A stretch of DNA of 64,000 bases from Caldora sp965222765 (GCA_965222765.1 CBDCVG010000108.1:372001-436000); one strand, 5' to 3'; numbered from the stretch's first letter, positions 1 through 9,408 are shown. Translations and numbers: made by a program. Notes: generated by a model from the sequence alone, not told the origin.

Positions 1-1341
1 TTCATGATTTTGAATCAGTAAGAAGGAATGGGGATTAAACAGGAAAGGGAACCCACGACTCAAAAGTAAGCGTAGAAAGAAATTAATACTCCATAACTTT
101 TTCTGTAAAGGGTCTTGATTATATTGCCAAGGATAGCTAACTTGTACTAAGCGGATTAAGGCTTTAATATCAGGTTGTCGTAAGCTTTGATACCGAGGGA
201 GTGATTCAGAGAGATTATCTTGATTTTCTGTCAAAGTTTCATGCAAAAGATAGACATCTTCTAAAGCTGAATTAACTCCCTGTCCAATATCAGGAGGAAA
301 ACAATGAGCCGCATCTCCCAATAAAATTACCCCTGTCCCTTGATTATCTTGAGGTTGTCCCCAGATTTGATGCAAGCTTGAACAATATTGAGGAATCGGA
401 AATTTACCACCATCACTGGATGTAAATCTAGCTATTTCTTCAGGAGACAGAATCTTTTCCAAGGGAAGCTGAGGAAAGGCTTGTTTCAGAAATTGTTCAA
501 CTTCTGCTGTGGTTTCTAATTGCCAAATTTCATGATCTGGGTAGGTAATAATATTTGCGGTTCTGGGTTGATCAGGATTTTGCAAGGGTAATAACCCCAG
601 AGAAATTGCTTTTTGACGCCCTTTAAAAGTAGACCTAATGCCGTAAGCCATTGTAGATTGTGCTAAATCTCCTTCTGTCTCTGATAGGGGAAATTGGGGA
701 GGGAAAGTGAGAACTTTGTATCTTAAACCAGTACTAGGAGATGGGAATTGTTGCATGACAAAGGAATCTGATTTTCCTTGTTGCCATTGATGAAGAGTTT
801 GACGGACAATAGAGTTTAAGCCATCACAACCTACTACCAGAGTAGGAGTCAAGGTCAATTGTTGCTTCTCCCTAGACTGGGTAATAATTTCTAAATTATC
901 TTGATTTTGTTTAATCTCTACACATTCAGTTTGAAATAAGACCTGAATCGAATCTTGCCAATGTTGAGTAATTTCTTGATAAAATAGATCTACAAAAGCT
1001 GCTCTTGGCAACCAATAGGCAGTTTTACGCTTAGAATCAGCAATGGGTAGCTTAATGGTTTTGCGTGCCCTGTCTTTTTCAATGATAGTAAAGTAAAAGT
1101 CAGTATTCGGGACACTCAAATCGGCTAGTTTGGGAGTGATTTCTAATAGATCGGTTAATTTCTGTCCTCGACCATCAATTTGATAACTAAAGGATTTATC
1201 TGGCTCGTAATAATCTGCCGATGGTCTTTTTTCCAGAACAGTAATCTCCGTCCAACCTCTTTTGGCTAACATTAAAGCCGCCCCTAATCCCGCCGGACCT
1301 CCTCCAATAATGACAACGTTTTTTTTGTAGGGATGATTCAT
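1..1341 (-). CDS. FAD-dependent monooxygenase, partial (C-terminus off the left edge)
   Basis: Reading from the ATG at 1339-1341, the frame stays open to the window edge, so at least 446 residues are present and the stop lies outside. The N-terminus has a Rossmann FAD-binding stretch, VVIIGGGPAGLGAALML. The second FAD motif, GDAAHCFPPDIGQGVNSALED, sits about 340 residues in (GD for ribose binding). This is the layout of class A flavoprotein hydroxylases such as kynurenine 3-monooxygenase and UbiH-like enzymes, which hydroxylate aromatic substrates with NAD(P)H and O2. The middle, substrate-contacting part is not diagnostic to me, so the substrate is unassigned. It is divergent from the next gene, with 265 bp of AT-rich DNA between them. 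Confidence 0.85.
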   Translation of the reverse strand, partial: MNHPYKKNVVIIGGGPAGLGAALMLAKRGWTEITVLEKRPSADYYEPDKSFSYQIDGRGQKLTDLLEITPKLADLSVPNTDFYFTIIEKDRARKTIKLPIADSKRKTAYWLPRAAFVDLFYQEITQHWQDSIQVLFQTECVEIKQNQDNLEIITQSREKQQLTLTPTLVVGCDGLNSIVRQTLHQWQQGKSDSFVMQQFPSPSTGLRYKVLTFPPQFPLSETEGDLAQSTMAYGIRSTFKGRQKAISLGLLPLQNPDQPRTANIITYPDHEIWQLETTAEVEQFLKQAFPQLPLEKILSPEEIARFTSSDGGKFPIPQYCSSLHQIWGQPQDNQGTGVILLGDAAHCFPPDIGQGVNSALEDVYLLHETLTENQDNLSESLPRYQSLRQPDIKALIRLVQVSYPWQYNQDPLQKKLWSINFFLRLLLSRGFPFLFNPHSFLLIQNHE

Positions 1342-1606
1342 CTTATATCTCAATTATTTTTTTTTGGTTGAATATAGGGATAATGAATAAGTAATAAGCC
1401 TCTAACAACTCAGGTAGCAGGGAGGGAGGAGTAAGGTAAAATACAATTATAATTTTGACTAAGGTTTATAATTGTATAAAATTGTATCAAATAAAATTCA
1501 TATTTTTTCTGGAGATATCCAATGAATAGAATATTATATTATCATCAGCAATCAAATTTTTCTCGTAAAATTAAGAACTAGGTAGACATAAAAAAGCGAA
1601 TCACAA

Positions 1607-2737
1607 ATGACAAAAGAGCTAAATGCTATCCTGGCAGCATTTGCCGCAAGTCAGCATCATACTGAACCAGTATTTATCGCTACTGTTGTGAATGTTCAAG
1701 GCTCTACTTATCGACGACCCGGTGCCAGGATGCTGATGACATCAACAGGTAAAATGATAGGAACTATCAGCGGTGGTTGCTTGGAAAATGATATATTTGA
1801 ACATACTCGTGTCTCAATGCCAGATGGACAACCAATAGTTGTCACTTATGACACTAATGTAGATGAGGATCTAGTTTGGGGATTTGGTCTTGGCTGTAAT
1901 GGAGTAGTAGAAATCCTAATTGAGCGCCTAGAACAAGATGCTCCACTTAATCCCTTGGCTTTTATTAATCAATGTTTTAAAAATCAGCAACCAGGTATTA
2001 TTGCTACTGTTATTGCTGTGGAAGGTAAACTTAAGGTTCATGTTGGGGCACGTTTAATACTCAATTCTCATATTAGCGTCAATACTGATATACAAAAACC
2101 TTCTTTGACTGCAGCTCTATTCAAAGATGCTAAAACTGCTCTAGATAATCAACATTCAAGTTTGGTTCAATACCAACTAGCATTAGGTAAAGTTGATGTT
2201 TTTATCGAATTGATTAAACCACCTCCACATCTGATAATTTTTGGTGCCGGTAGTGATGCTCTACCAGTAGTAGAGTTTGCCAAAGCTTTAGGTTGGTGGG
2301 TGACGATTTTTGATTGTCGAGCTAGTGAGGTAACTAAAGAGCGCTTTACTATGGTTGATGAAGTAATTCTCACCCGTAGAGAAATTTTACATAAGCAAAT
2401 ATGTGTTGATGATTACACCATTGCTGTAGTGATGACTCATAATTACCTGGACGATTTAGAAATTTTGAAAGTATTAATCCCTTATAATATCAAATATTTG
2501 GGTTGTTTAGGGTCTAAGCAACGCACGGAAAGGTTACTACGAGATTTAGATACAGAGGGAGTAAAGTGTAGCCAAAAACAGTTACAACAATTACACGCTC
2601 CCGTTGGTCTTGATCTTGGTGCAGATACACCTGAAACTATAGCTTTATCGATCATTGCTGAAATTCAAGCTGTATTAACAAACCGTAGTAGCGGCTTTTT
2701 AAAAAACCGCATTGAACCAATTAATGAAAGATATTGA
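1607..2737 (+). CDS. XdhC/CoxI family molybdoenzyme maturation protein
   Basis: 376 residues with both domains of the family. The N-terminal CoxI-like part has GSTYRRPGARMLM and GTISGGCLE; the C-terminal Rossmann part begins HLIIFGAGSDALPVVEFAKA and continues through YLGCLGSKQR and GLDLGADTPETIALSI. XdhC proteins bind molybdenum cofactor, protect it, and support its sulfuration and insertion into xanthine-dehydrogenase-type enzymes. The next gene is a MocA-type nucleotidyltransferase on the same strand, which fits a cofactor-maturation role. No molybdenum hydroxylase subunit is visible within the window. Family assignment is firm; the client enzyme is not known. Confidence 0.9.
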   Translation: MTKELNAILAAFAASQHHTEPVFIATVVNVQGSTYRRPGARMLMTSTGKMIGTISGGCLENDIFEHTRVSMPDGQPIVVTYDTNVDEDLVWGFGLGCNGVVEILIERLEQDAPLNPLAFINQCFKNQQPGIIATVIAVEGKLKVHVGARLILNSHISVNTDIQKPSLTAALFKDAKTALDNQHSSLVQYQLALGKVDVFIELIKPPPHLIIFGAGSDALPVVEFAKALGWWVTIFDCRASEVTKERFTMVDEVILTRREILHKQICVDDYTIAVVMTHNYLDDLEILKVLIPYNIKYLGCLGSKQRTERLLRDLDTEGVKCSQKQLQQLHAPVGLDLGADTPETIALSIIAEIQAVLTNRSSGFLKNRIEPINERY

Positions 2738-3194
2738 AGTTATTTTAAGTAATGAGTGCCTGACGGCGAATTAAGAATGAAGAATGAAGAATTAAGAATG
2801 AAGAATTAAGAATGAAGAATGAAGAATTCATTGATGGAATCGCCGAAAAAAAGTTAGAAACTAGTCATATCAAGGGATTTAGCCCCAAATATAGGATTTT
2901 AGTTTCTGAAGAGCAACCCCACTGGCGGCAACTGCCACCCGCGACGAATGCAAGAAACACTACCTCCTACCCTCCTACCTTGGAGCCATCTTTCCTCCTA
3001 CCTCCTCCCTCGCCTCCTGCCTTCTGCCTCCTGCCTCCTGCCTCGTGTTTCTTGAAAGCTCCCCAGGAGCGCTTCGCACCCCCAATTGACTCTTGAGAAA
3101 CAATATTTCCTTCCTTCCTTCTACCTCCTTCCTCCTCCCTCGCCTCCTGCCTCCTGCCTCCTGCCTCCTGCCTTTTTCTCAAGAGTCATGAGTC
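2738..3194. repeat. Gap with short tandem repeats and a polypyrimidine tract
   Basis: About 2770-2826 is built of alternating GAATTAAGAAT/GAAGAAT units. About 2995-3180 is rich in CCTCCTGC/CCTCCCTC units on the + strand. Between them, about 3046-3112 resembles 49727-49790: both have a TTTCTTGA/TTTCTCAA start, CTCC(C)CAGGAGCGCTTCGC-like middle and GAGAAACAATAT end. Open frames here are low-complexity and I see no gene. Confidence 0.7.
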
Positions 3195-3809
3195 ATGAGA
3201 ACTAGCAATCTACCAGTGGGAGGAGATATTGCCATTATTATCTTGGCAGCAGGTGCATCAACTCGCATGGGTTCTCCTAAACAACTTTTATCCTATCAGG
3301 GATGCAGCTTACTTGGTCATACAATTGAGACTGCAATAGCTTCTGTTTGTCAACCCATAGTGGTAGTTTTGGGAGCAAATGCACAACAAATACATTCTGA
3401 AGTTAACCAGTATTCTATAAAAATAGTTGAAAATCAAGATTGGTATTTGGGAATGGGTTCCTCAATCCGTAGTGGAATTCTCTCTTTGTCAAATTGTGCT
3501 GAAACTATAGAGGCAGCAGTTATTACTGTTTGTGATCAACCGTTCCTTTCTACTAAAATTATCAATAATTTAGTTGCGGCATACTATTCCACAGGAAAAC
3601 CCATCATTGCTTGCCAATATGCAGATACCTTAGGTGTACCTGTTTTGTTTAGTCAAAGCTTTTTCTCGGAACTCACCACCTTAGATGAAACTGTGGGAGC
3701 AAAAAAATTAATTAATAAATACGACAAAGAAGTATTCAGTATTCCCTTTCCCCTAGGTATAATTGACATTGATACACCACGAGATTACCACCAGTTACAA
3801 AAAAAGTAG
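3195..3809 (+). CDS. MocA/MobA-like molybdenum cofactor nucleotidyltransferase
   Basis: 204 residues with the NTP-transferase signature at the N-terminus, IIILAAGASTRMGSPKQLL (GXGXR-type loop plus PKQ lysine). A second metal-binding motif, VCDQPFLS, lies mid-protein. This matches MocA/PucB/YgfJ proteins, which attach CMP (or GMP) to molybdopterin for xanthine-dehydrogenase-type enzymes. It follows the XdhC-family gene in the same direction, separated by 457 bp of repeats. The ATG at 3195 is preceded by tandem TCATGAG repeats rather than a clear Shine-Dalgarno sequence. A role in another nucleotide-sugar-like transfer cannot be excluded by motif alone. Confidence 0.85.
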   Translation: MRTSNLPVGGDIAIIILAAGASTRMGSPKQLLSYQGCSLLGHTIETAIASVCQPIVVVLGANAQQIHSEVNQYSIKIVENQDWYLGMGSSIRSGILSLSNCAETIEAAVITVCDQPFLSTKIINNLVAAYYSTGKPIIACQYADTLGVPVLFSQSFFSELTTLDETVGAKKLINKYDKEVFSIPFPLGIIDIDTPRDYHQLQKK

Positions 3810-3902
3810 GTTAGAATCATAGCTATAATTTTGCAGCTTACCACAACCCAGTATTCTCGACTGACTTGTATTCTGTTGCTAGTGCAAGAAGGCAGAAGAC
3901 AT

Positions 3903-4116
3903 CAACCATTAGTGTCAACTTAAGCTAGAGATAGGTGCTCGTGAAGCATCTGAGCCGTTTGGAGATCCTTCGCTATCGCTCAGGATGACATAATTCCCTT
4001 ACGGTGCATAAGTCCTAGATTTTTGAGCAGATTGAGTCATCTTTCGATGACTTGAGCTATTAGAAGGAAAGTTCCTTGCGGGACATAGATTTTACTTAAG
4101 TTGACACCAATGGTTG
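3903..4116. repeat. MITE-like element with 22-bp terminal inverted repeats
   Basis: The left end CAACCATTAGTGTCAACTTA.. (3903-3924) and the right end (4095-4116) are inverted copies with one mismatch over 22 bp, giving a 214-bp element with no coding capacity. Its interior, about 3931-4016, is a partial copy of the GGATCCTTCGCTATCGCTCAGGATGACA repeat found at 20071, 22273, 23331 and 34138, so two element families appear nested. The rest of the 3810-4256 gap shows no gene. Confidence 0.75.
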
Positions 4117-4256
4117 CTATACCTCCCATCCTTGGAAAGAATGGGCATCCACACTGTTTCTAGTTACAAGCCCTATCCTATCAGTCGGTGGGGCTGTTGA
4201 CAGTTGAATTATTCCTGGTAGGCTGATACCTGGAAGCTGAGAAAGTACAAGCAAAT

Positions 4257-6587
4257 ATGGGACTTAATCGGCGGAATTTTCTGCAAAAAGCTGGTTTGGG
4301 ACTGGCAGCACTGGGTGTCAGTGAGACGGTACTATCACTTTTGGGTGATCATAGTTTAGCAGTGCCTCTGTTAGACCGCTATTTCCAGGTGCTGGCTCAA
4401 CCTGGTGGGCGGAAGTTGGCATTACTGGTGGGTATCAACAAATATTCTGGTAACAAAGGCTTAGCTGGTTGCCTCACCGATGTGGAACTGCAAAAAGAAC
4501 TGTTGATTCATCGGTTTGGCTTCAATCCTAGCGATATCCTAACGCTGACAGATAACCAAGGCAGTCGGGAGAATATTGAAACAGCTTTTATTGAGCATTT
4601 GACTAAACAAGCTAAAGCCGGTGATGTTGTAGTTTTCCACTTCAGTGGCTATGGAAGTTGTCTCAAGAGCATTGATGAGTCCGAACAAAATAACCCCCCA
4701 CACATGCAAAATAGCTGGGTGCCGGCAGATGGTGTCTTACCAACCAAAAGTAAGCAAGTCGCTAACTATTTGCTCGAAGAAACTCTGGTATTGTTATTGC
4801 GATCGCTAGCTACAGATCACATCACCACAGTACTTGATACTAGTCATACTATTGCTGATAGCCCAATTCAAGGCAACCTTAGGGTAAGGTCTTATCCTAA
4901 TCCTCCAGCAGAAGAACCTAGTCCAGGAGAACTAGCTTTTCAACAGCAAATGCGGGTTCGCCTCAAATCATCCCCAGAGCAATGGCCTAAAGCCAAAATG
5001 CTCAGACAGCTGCCAGTGGTGGTTCTCGCTGCTGCTAGTCCAGGTCAAATGGCAACAGAGGCTCCCTGGAAAGGCTTCAGTGCGGGCTTATTTACCTATG
5101 CTTTGACTCAACATCTATGGCAAGCTACACCAGCTACTACCATTCAGACAAACTTGAGTCTTGCTGCTGGCACGGTGAAGCAACTTGCTGGTAGTCAACA
5201 GCCAAAATTAATTGGCAAAAAGGGACAACAGAGGTCATTTCTTGCCTACTACTTACCTCCTAACCCTAGTATTGGAGCAGATGGCGTTGTCACCGCAGTA
5301 GAAGATAACGGCAAAACAGTACAGCTGTGGTTGGCGGGTTTACCAGCAATGGTTATGGAGTATTACGGTAATAGTTCTCTACTAAGAATTGATGATGCCA
5401 GGAGTGTTGAGGAAGGAGCAGAAACAAAAGAGCAGGAGGCTTCTGTGTCTTCTTCATCTTCCATACAACTGCAAATACGCTCCAAGGATGGTTTAAAAGC
5501 GAAGGCACGATTGCTTGGTAATAATGTTGGTAGTTACCAATTACAGGTTGGACAACTGGTTCAAGAAGCTATCCGGGTATTACCTCACAACCTCGGTCTT
5601 ACTATTGCTTTAGATGCTAACCTACAAAGAATTGAGCGGGTAGATGCCACTAGTGCTTTTGCCGGTATCCCTTCTGTTTCCTCAGTGGTAGCAGCAGGTG
5701 AACAACCTGCTGATTATCTGTTTGGGGAAATACTTGCTGCCCAAACTGCAACTGTATCGGCAACTGATCCCTCAGTTAATACAGAAAGCTACGGACTGTT
5801 CTATCCTGCTGGTGACTTGATTCGCAATACAACTGGGGAAACTGGGGAAGCAGTCAGATCTGCCGTTAATCGACTCACTCAAAAATTAGAAACATTACTG
5901 GCAGCAAAGTTACTACGTTTGACGGCTAATGAAGGCTCTTCCCGTTTAGGTGTTCGAGCCTCCCTAGAGGTAGTTTCTCCGGAGAAAAGGCTGGTGATGC
6001 AACGAGAAACCTTGCGAGCATCAGCAGCTCAAAGAGCTAATAGTGACTTGAAGCTTGGTATGAAGGATAGCACCGTCCTAACTTTAGAGAGTGGAAGTCG
6101 CATCCAATATCGGTTAGAAAACTACAGCGATCGCCCAGTCTATTTTATGATGTTGGGTTTAGATGCCAGTAGTAGTGCGATCGCTCTTTACCAAATTCAA
6201 TCCCTTGAGGCAGCAAGCCAGCCGAACAACAAACCAAATCTTAAAGAAGGAATGGTTGCACCAGGAGAAACCCTAACCATACCCCAAGATGCTGCTGCTT
6301 TTGATTGGATTATCCCAGGTCCAGCGGGGATTGCAGAAATCCAACTGATTTGTAGTGTAGCACCTTTTCCCAAAGCAATTGAGGTACTACAAGCTGCAAG
6401 GCGTCCCAAAGGAGAAGGGGAGCGAATTGGTGATTTATTTGATCCTCTACCAGTAGTGCAGGCTCTGCTGGTAGATTTACATTATGCTAGTGCAGTTGAA
6501 CCGGAGATAATCGGCAGCATTGCTGACAATTATGCTTTAGATGTGAATGCTTGGGCAACTTTGAGTTTTATTTATCAGGTGGTTTAG
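4257..6587 (+). CDS. Pseudo-caspase (peptidase C14 fold) with Tat-like signal and DUF4384-like C-terminus
   Basis: 776 residues. The N-terminus, NRRNFLQKAGLGLAALG, looks like a twin-arginine signal, so export is likely. The caspase p20 domain covers about residues 52-310: KLALLVGINKY, then VVFHFSGYG and VLDTSHT. In active enzymes these read HFSGHG and D(S)CHSG, so the catalytic His is Tyr132 and the catalytic Cys is Ser196. This Tyr/Ser pair is the known inactive 'YS' class of cyanobacterial pseudo-orthocaspases. A C-terminal part, about 600-740 (YRLENYSDRPVYFMMLGLD, then AFDWIIPGP), resembles DUF4384, which often accompanies such proteins. The role is unknown; proteolysis by the usual dyad is unlikely. 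Its 3' end overlaps the convergent downstream gene by 20 bp. Confidence 0.9.
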   Translation: MGLNRRNFLQKAGLGLAALGVSETVLSLLGDHSLAVPLLDRYFQVLAQPGGRKLALLVGINKYSGNKGLAGCLTDVELQKELLIHRFGFNPSDILTLTDNQGSRENIETAFIEHLTKQAKAGDVVVFHFSGYGSCLKSIDESEQNNPPHMQNSWVPADGVLPTKSKQVANYLLEETLVLLLRSLATDHITTVLDTSHTIADSPIQGNLRVRSYPNPPAEEPSPGELAFQQQMRVRLKSSPEQWPKAKMLRQLPVVVLAAASPGQMATEAPWKGFSAGLFTYALTQHLWQATPATTIQTNLSLAAGTVKQLAGSQQPKLIGKKGQQRSFLAYYLPPNPSIGADGVVTAVEDNGKTVQLWLAGLPAMVMEYYGNSSLLRIDDARSVEEGAETKEQEASVSSSSSIQLQIRSKDGLKAKARLLGNNVGSYQLQVGQLVQEAIRVLPHNLGLTIALDANLQRIERVDATSAFAGIPSVSSVVAAGEQPADYLFGEILAAQTATVSATDPSVNTESYGLFYPAGDLIRNTTGETGEAVRSAVNRLTQKLETLLAAKLLRLTANEGSSRLGVRASLEVVSPEKRLVMQRETLRASAAQRANSDLKLGMKDSTVLTLESGSRIQYRLENYSDRPVYFMMLGLDASSSAIALYQIQSLEAASQPNNKPNLKEGMVAPGETLTIPQDAAAFDWIIPGPAGIAEIQLICSVAPFPKAIEVLQAARRPKGEGERIGDLFDPLPVVQALLVDLHYASAVEPEIIGSIADNYALDVNAWATLSFIYQVV

Positions 6588-7644
6588 TGTCCACAAGAGC
6601 TGCTTTGCCAGCAACTCTTGCTTCTTCTACCCAACCATCAAACAACTCTTGATTTTTCTCAATCCACTCTTCGGCATGACGACGGATATCTTTTGATGTA
6701 TTTTCACCTTCTTTAATACGTAGGCTTTCTGTGTTCATATCCTCTGTAGGAATTGTCACTAGCTCAAACCAACGCTTAGCAGACGGATTAGCAGCCAAAA
6801 ATTGCTTGTTAGCGACAATGCGCTGTCTCTGTCGAGCGAATCCGAGATTTTTTCCCTCTATGGATGTATCTTTTGCTGTTGCTTTTTCCTGGTCTTGTGG
6901 TAAAGAGGTAAATGGAACTTCTAACCAGATTACATCTTCATCCACTTTTAAGACTGTAGAGATCCAGTGGGGATTATAGGCATAGTAAAGAACGCTTTCT
7001 CCTTGTTGGTAGCGAGTAATCGTATCTGCAAGTAAAGCGATGTATTGCCCTTTATCATGTTCAACAGTCTCTTGCAGCCCGTAAACCTCAATGTGATGTT
7101 CTATAGTAAACTCACAACCCCAACCGGGATTACAACCGACTAAATTAGCTTTCCCATCACCATCTGAGTCAAATAGTTGGGCAATTTTGGGGTCTTTGAG
7201 TTGTTCTACGTTGGTAATCTGATATTCATCAGCCGTTTTTTTATCGATTTGATATCCGCTCATTCCCTTGGGATTTAGGACTCCAACTTGCTCTAGCTTG
7301 GCTTCACCGCCACTATTTTCAAAGAAGCCTTTATGAGACCTTTCATAGTTAATAGTGCTGTAATCTAGATCACCATTGGCTATAGCTAAATAAATCGCTG
7401 GGTAGCCAAGTTCTTGCGGTTTAGCTATTTTATAGCCCAGTTTTTCTAAACCGATATTGACAATCTCAGTTTGGAAATGCTCTTCTATCCAGTTACTATG
7501 GGCAGAACGGGCAGTAACTCCTTTACCTGGTAATACGGTTTGAGTGCTTTGAGTTGATTCTGTGGTTGATTGGGGTGTCGTTTGGCAGGCACTTATACTG
7601 ATCAACAAGCTAGCTACCACTAAACCTACTGTAAGTTGTTTCAT
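6568..7644 (-). CDS. ProX-like glycine betaine/choline-type ABC substrate-binding lipoprotein, copy 1
   Basis: 358 residues. The N-terminus has a lipoprotein signal ending in the lipobox ISAC (Cys20). The remainder is an OpuAC/ProX-type periplasmic binding fold: HSNWIEEHFQTEIVN, LDYSTINYERSH, NLVGCNPGWGCEF and YYAYNPHWISTV, with many aromatic residues as expected for a quaternary-amine cage. It is a tandem paralogue of the next gene and shares the fold of the first domain of the channel fusion at 17.8 kb. No permease or ATPase lies beside it, so transport partners are encoded elsewhere, or it works as a sensor. Its stop overlaps the 3' end of the pseudo-caspase on the other strand. Confidence 0.9.
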   Translation of the reverse strand: MKQLTVGLVVASLLISISACQTTPQSTTESTQSTQTVLPGKGVTARSAHSNWIEEHFQTEIVNIGLEKLGYKIAKPQELGYPAIYLAIANGDLDYSTINYERSHKGFFENSGGEAKLEQVGVLNPKGMSGYQIDKKTADEYQITNVEQLKDPKIAQLFDSDGDGKANLVGCNPGWGCEFTIEHHIEVYGLQETVEHDKGQYIALLADTITRYQQGESVLYYAYNPHWISTVLKVDEDVIWLEVPFTSLPQDQEKATAKDTSIEGKNLGFARQRQRIVANKQFLAANPSAKRWFELVTIPTEDMNTESLRIKEGENTSKDIRRHAEEWIEKNQELFDGWVEEARVAGKAALVDTKPPDK

Positions 7645-7697
7645 CAGGGCTTCTCATTATACTTAAAACCTAAAACCTAACACCTAACACCTTTTTT

Positions 7698-8765
7698 TCA
7701 CTGCTCACTGTCCACAAGAGCTGCTTTCCCAGCAACTCTTGCTTCTTCTACCCAACCATCAAACAATTCTTTATTTTTCTCAACCCACTCTTCGGCATGA
7801 AGACGGATATCTTTTGAAGTATTTTCACCATCTTTGATGCGCAGGCTTTCTGCGTTCATGTCCTCAGCAGGAATTGTCACTAATTCAAACCAACGCTTGG
7901 CTGCTGGATTAGCAGCCAAAAATTTCTTGTTAGCGACAATTCGCTGCTTATCTAAAGGAAATCCAAGATTTTTACCATCTACGGATGTATCTTTTTCTGT
8001 TATTTTTTTCTGTTCCTCTAGTAAAGAGGTAAAGGGAACTTCTAACCAAGTTACATCTTCATCCACTTTTAAGACTGTAGCAACCCAGTGAGGATTGTAG
8101 GCATAGTAGAGAATGTTTTCTCCTTGTTCGTAGCGAGTAATCGAATCTGCAAGTAGAGCTATATATTGGCCTTTATCGTGCTCAACAGTATCTTGCAGTC
8201 CGTAAGCTTTGAGATGATGTTCGATGATCAATTCACAACCCCAACCGGGATTACAACCGACTAAATTAGCTTTACCATCACCATCTGAGTCAAATAATTT
8301 AGCAATTTTGGGGTCTTTGAGTTGTTCTATGTTAGTAATATTATATTCATCAGCTGCTTTTTTATTGATTTGATACCCTTGTCTAACGTCGGGAGTGAGG
8401 ACTCCAATTTGCTCTAGCTTTTCCACACCGCCACTATTTTCTAAGATAGTTATATGGTTTTTGTCATAGTTAATAGTGGTGTAATCTAATTCACCATTAG
8501 CTACAGCTAAATAAATTGCTGGGTAGTCAGTTTCTTGGGGTTTGGCTACTTTATAACCGAGTTTTTCTAAACCGATATTGACAATCTCAGTTTGGAAATG
8601 CTCTTCTATCCAGTTACTATGGGCAGAACGGGCAGTAACTCCTTTACCTGGTAATACAGTTTGAGTGCTTTGAGTTGATTCTGTGGTTGATTGGGGTGTC
8701 GTTTGGCAGGCACTTATACTGATCAACAAGCTAGCTACCACTAAACCTACTGTAATTTGTTTCAT
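7698..8765 (-). CDS. ProX-like substrate-binding lipoprotein, copy 2
   Basis: 355 residues with the same signal peptide and lipobox as copy 1. The first ~50 codons are nearly identical to copy 1, while the middle is more diverged (for example NYDKNHITILENSGG against NYERSHKGFFENSGG). This mosaic suggests duplication followed by drift or patchy gene conversion. The differences around the presumed ligand pocket could mean different substrates. It lies 53 bp upstream of copy 1 on the same strand, and the intervening DNA carries ACCTAA-type short repeats, so the two may be co-transcribed. Confidence 0.9.
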   Translation of the reverse strand: MKQITVGLVVASLLISISACQTTPQSTTESTQSTQTVLPGKGVTARSAHSNWIEEHFQTEIVNIGLEKLGYKVAKPQETDYPAIYLAVANGELDYTTINYDKNHITILENSGGVEKLEQIGVLTPDVRQGYQINKKAADEYNITNIEQLKDPKIAKLFDSDGDGKANLVGCNPGWGCELIIEHHLKAYGLQDTVEHDKGQYIALLADSITRYEQGENILYYAYNPHWVATVLKVDEDVTWLEVPFTSLLEEQKKITEKDTSVDGKNLGFPLDKQRIVANKKFLAANPAAKRWFELVTIPAEDMNAESLRIKDGENTSKDIRLHAEEWVEKNKELFDGWVEEARVAGKAALVDSEQ

Positions 8766-8799
8766 CAGCTGCTTTTTTATTGATTTGATACCCTTGTCT
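8761..8799. repeat. 39-bp direct duplicate of an internal part of the ProX-like gene
   Basis: The 39 bases 8761-8799, spanning and just upstream of the copy 2 start codon, are identical to 8346-8384 inside the same gene. The junction lies at a TTCATCAG sequence shared by the start region and the internal site. The upstream promoter region of copy 2 therefore looks like a recombination scar from a further copy. Confidence 0.75.
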
Positions 8800-8821
8800 G
8801 CTATGGGGAGTAAAGTTTAGC

Positions 8822-9346
8822 TCAGCCAATTCTCTTGAGATACTCTTGTTCAGTAATAATCTCTTGGGTACTCTCTACCCGGTCTAAAAATACGATGCCA
8901 TCGAGATGATCATATTCATGTTGAAAGATCCGGGCAACAAAATCTGTCAATTCTTGTTGTTGTAGCTGTCCATCCCGACCAGTATACTCCACCTCTACTG
9001 ACTGATATCTGGGAACTAAGCCTCTAATACCTGGAATACTTAAACAACCTTCCCAATCTTTCACCATCTTAGTAGAGTGAGCAATGATTCTGGGATTAAG
9101 CATAGCAGTCGCTTCCATCACTGGCGCGTGGGGGTACCGAAGATTGGGACGAGACGCTACGATAAACAAGCGATAGGATTGAGATACTTGAGGTGCGGCA
9201 ATACCAACACCGCTTTTTGCTACCACAGTAGTGATGAGTTTGTCAATCAAATGTTGAAGTTTTTGATCTGATAAGTTATCTACTGATTGGGCTTGCTGCC
9301 GCAGGATTGGGTTACCTAATTGAGCAATTTGTAGTGATTCAGTCAT
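8822..9346 (-). CDS. def: Peptide deformylase
   Basis: 174 residues with all three signature motifs in order: GVGIAAPQV (motif 1), EGCLSIPG (motif 2, metal-ligand Cys) and QHEYDHLDG (motif 3, HExxH). The enzyme removes the formyl group from the initiator methionine of nascent proteins, using Fe2+ or another divalent metal. Length fits bacterial type 1 deformylases. It is divergent from dnaA with only 62 bp between the starts, so the two share a compact promoter region. Confidence 0.97.
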   Translation of the reverse strand: MTESLQIAQLGNPILRQQAQSVDNLSDQKLQHLIDKLITTVVAKSGVGIAAPQVSQSYRLFIVASRPNLRYPHAPVMEATAMLNPRIIAHSTKMVKDWEGCLSIPGIRGLVPRYQSVEVEYTGRDGQLQQQELTDFVARIFQHEYDHLDGIVFLDRVESTQEIITEQEYLKRIG

Positions 9347-9408
9347 GATGGAGTTAAATTAAAGCTAACAATCGCAACCAAGGTCAAGATTACGGTAAAG
9401 AAAAGCTT

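Noticed and set aside
2812..3182. Small frames on both strands between xdhC-like and mocA-like genes
   Set aside because: They are polypyrimidine/polypurine repeats translated as Pro/Ser- or Gly/Arg-rich strings.
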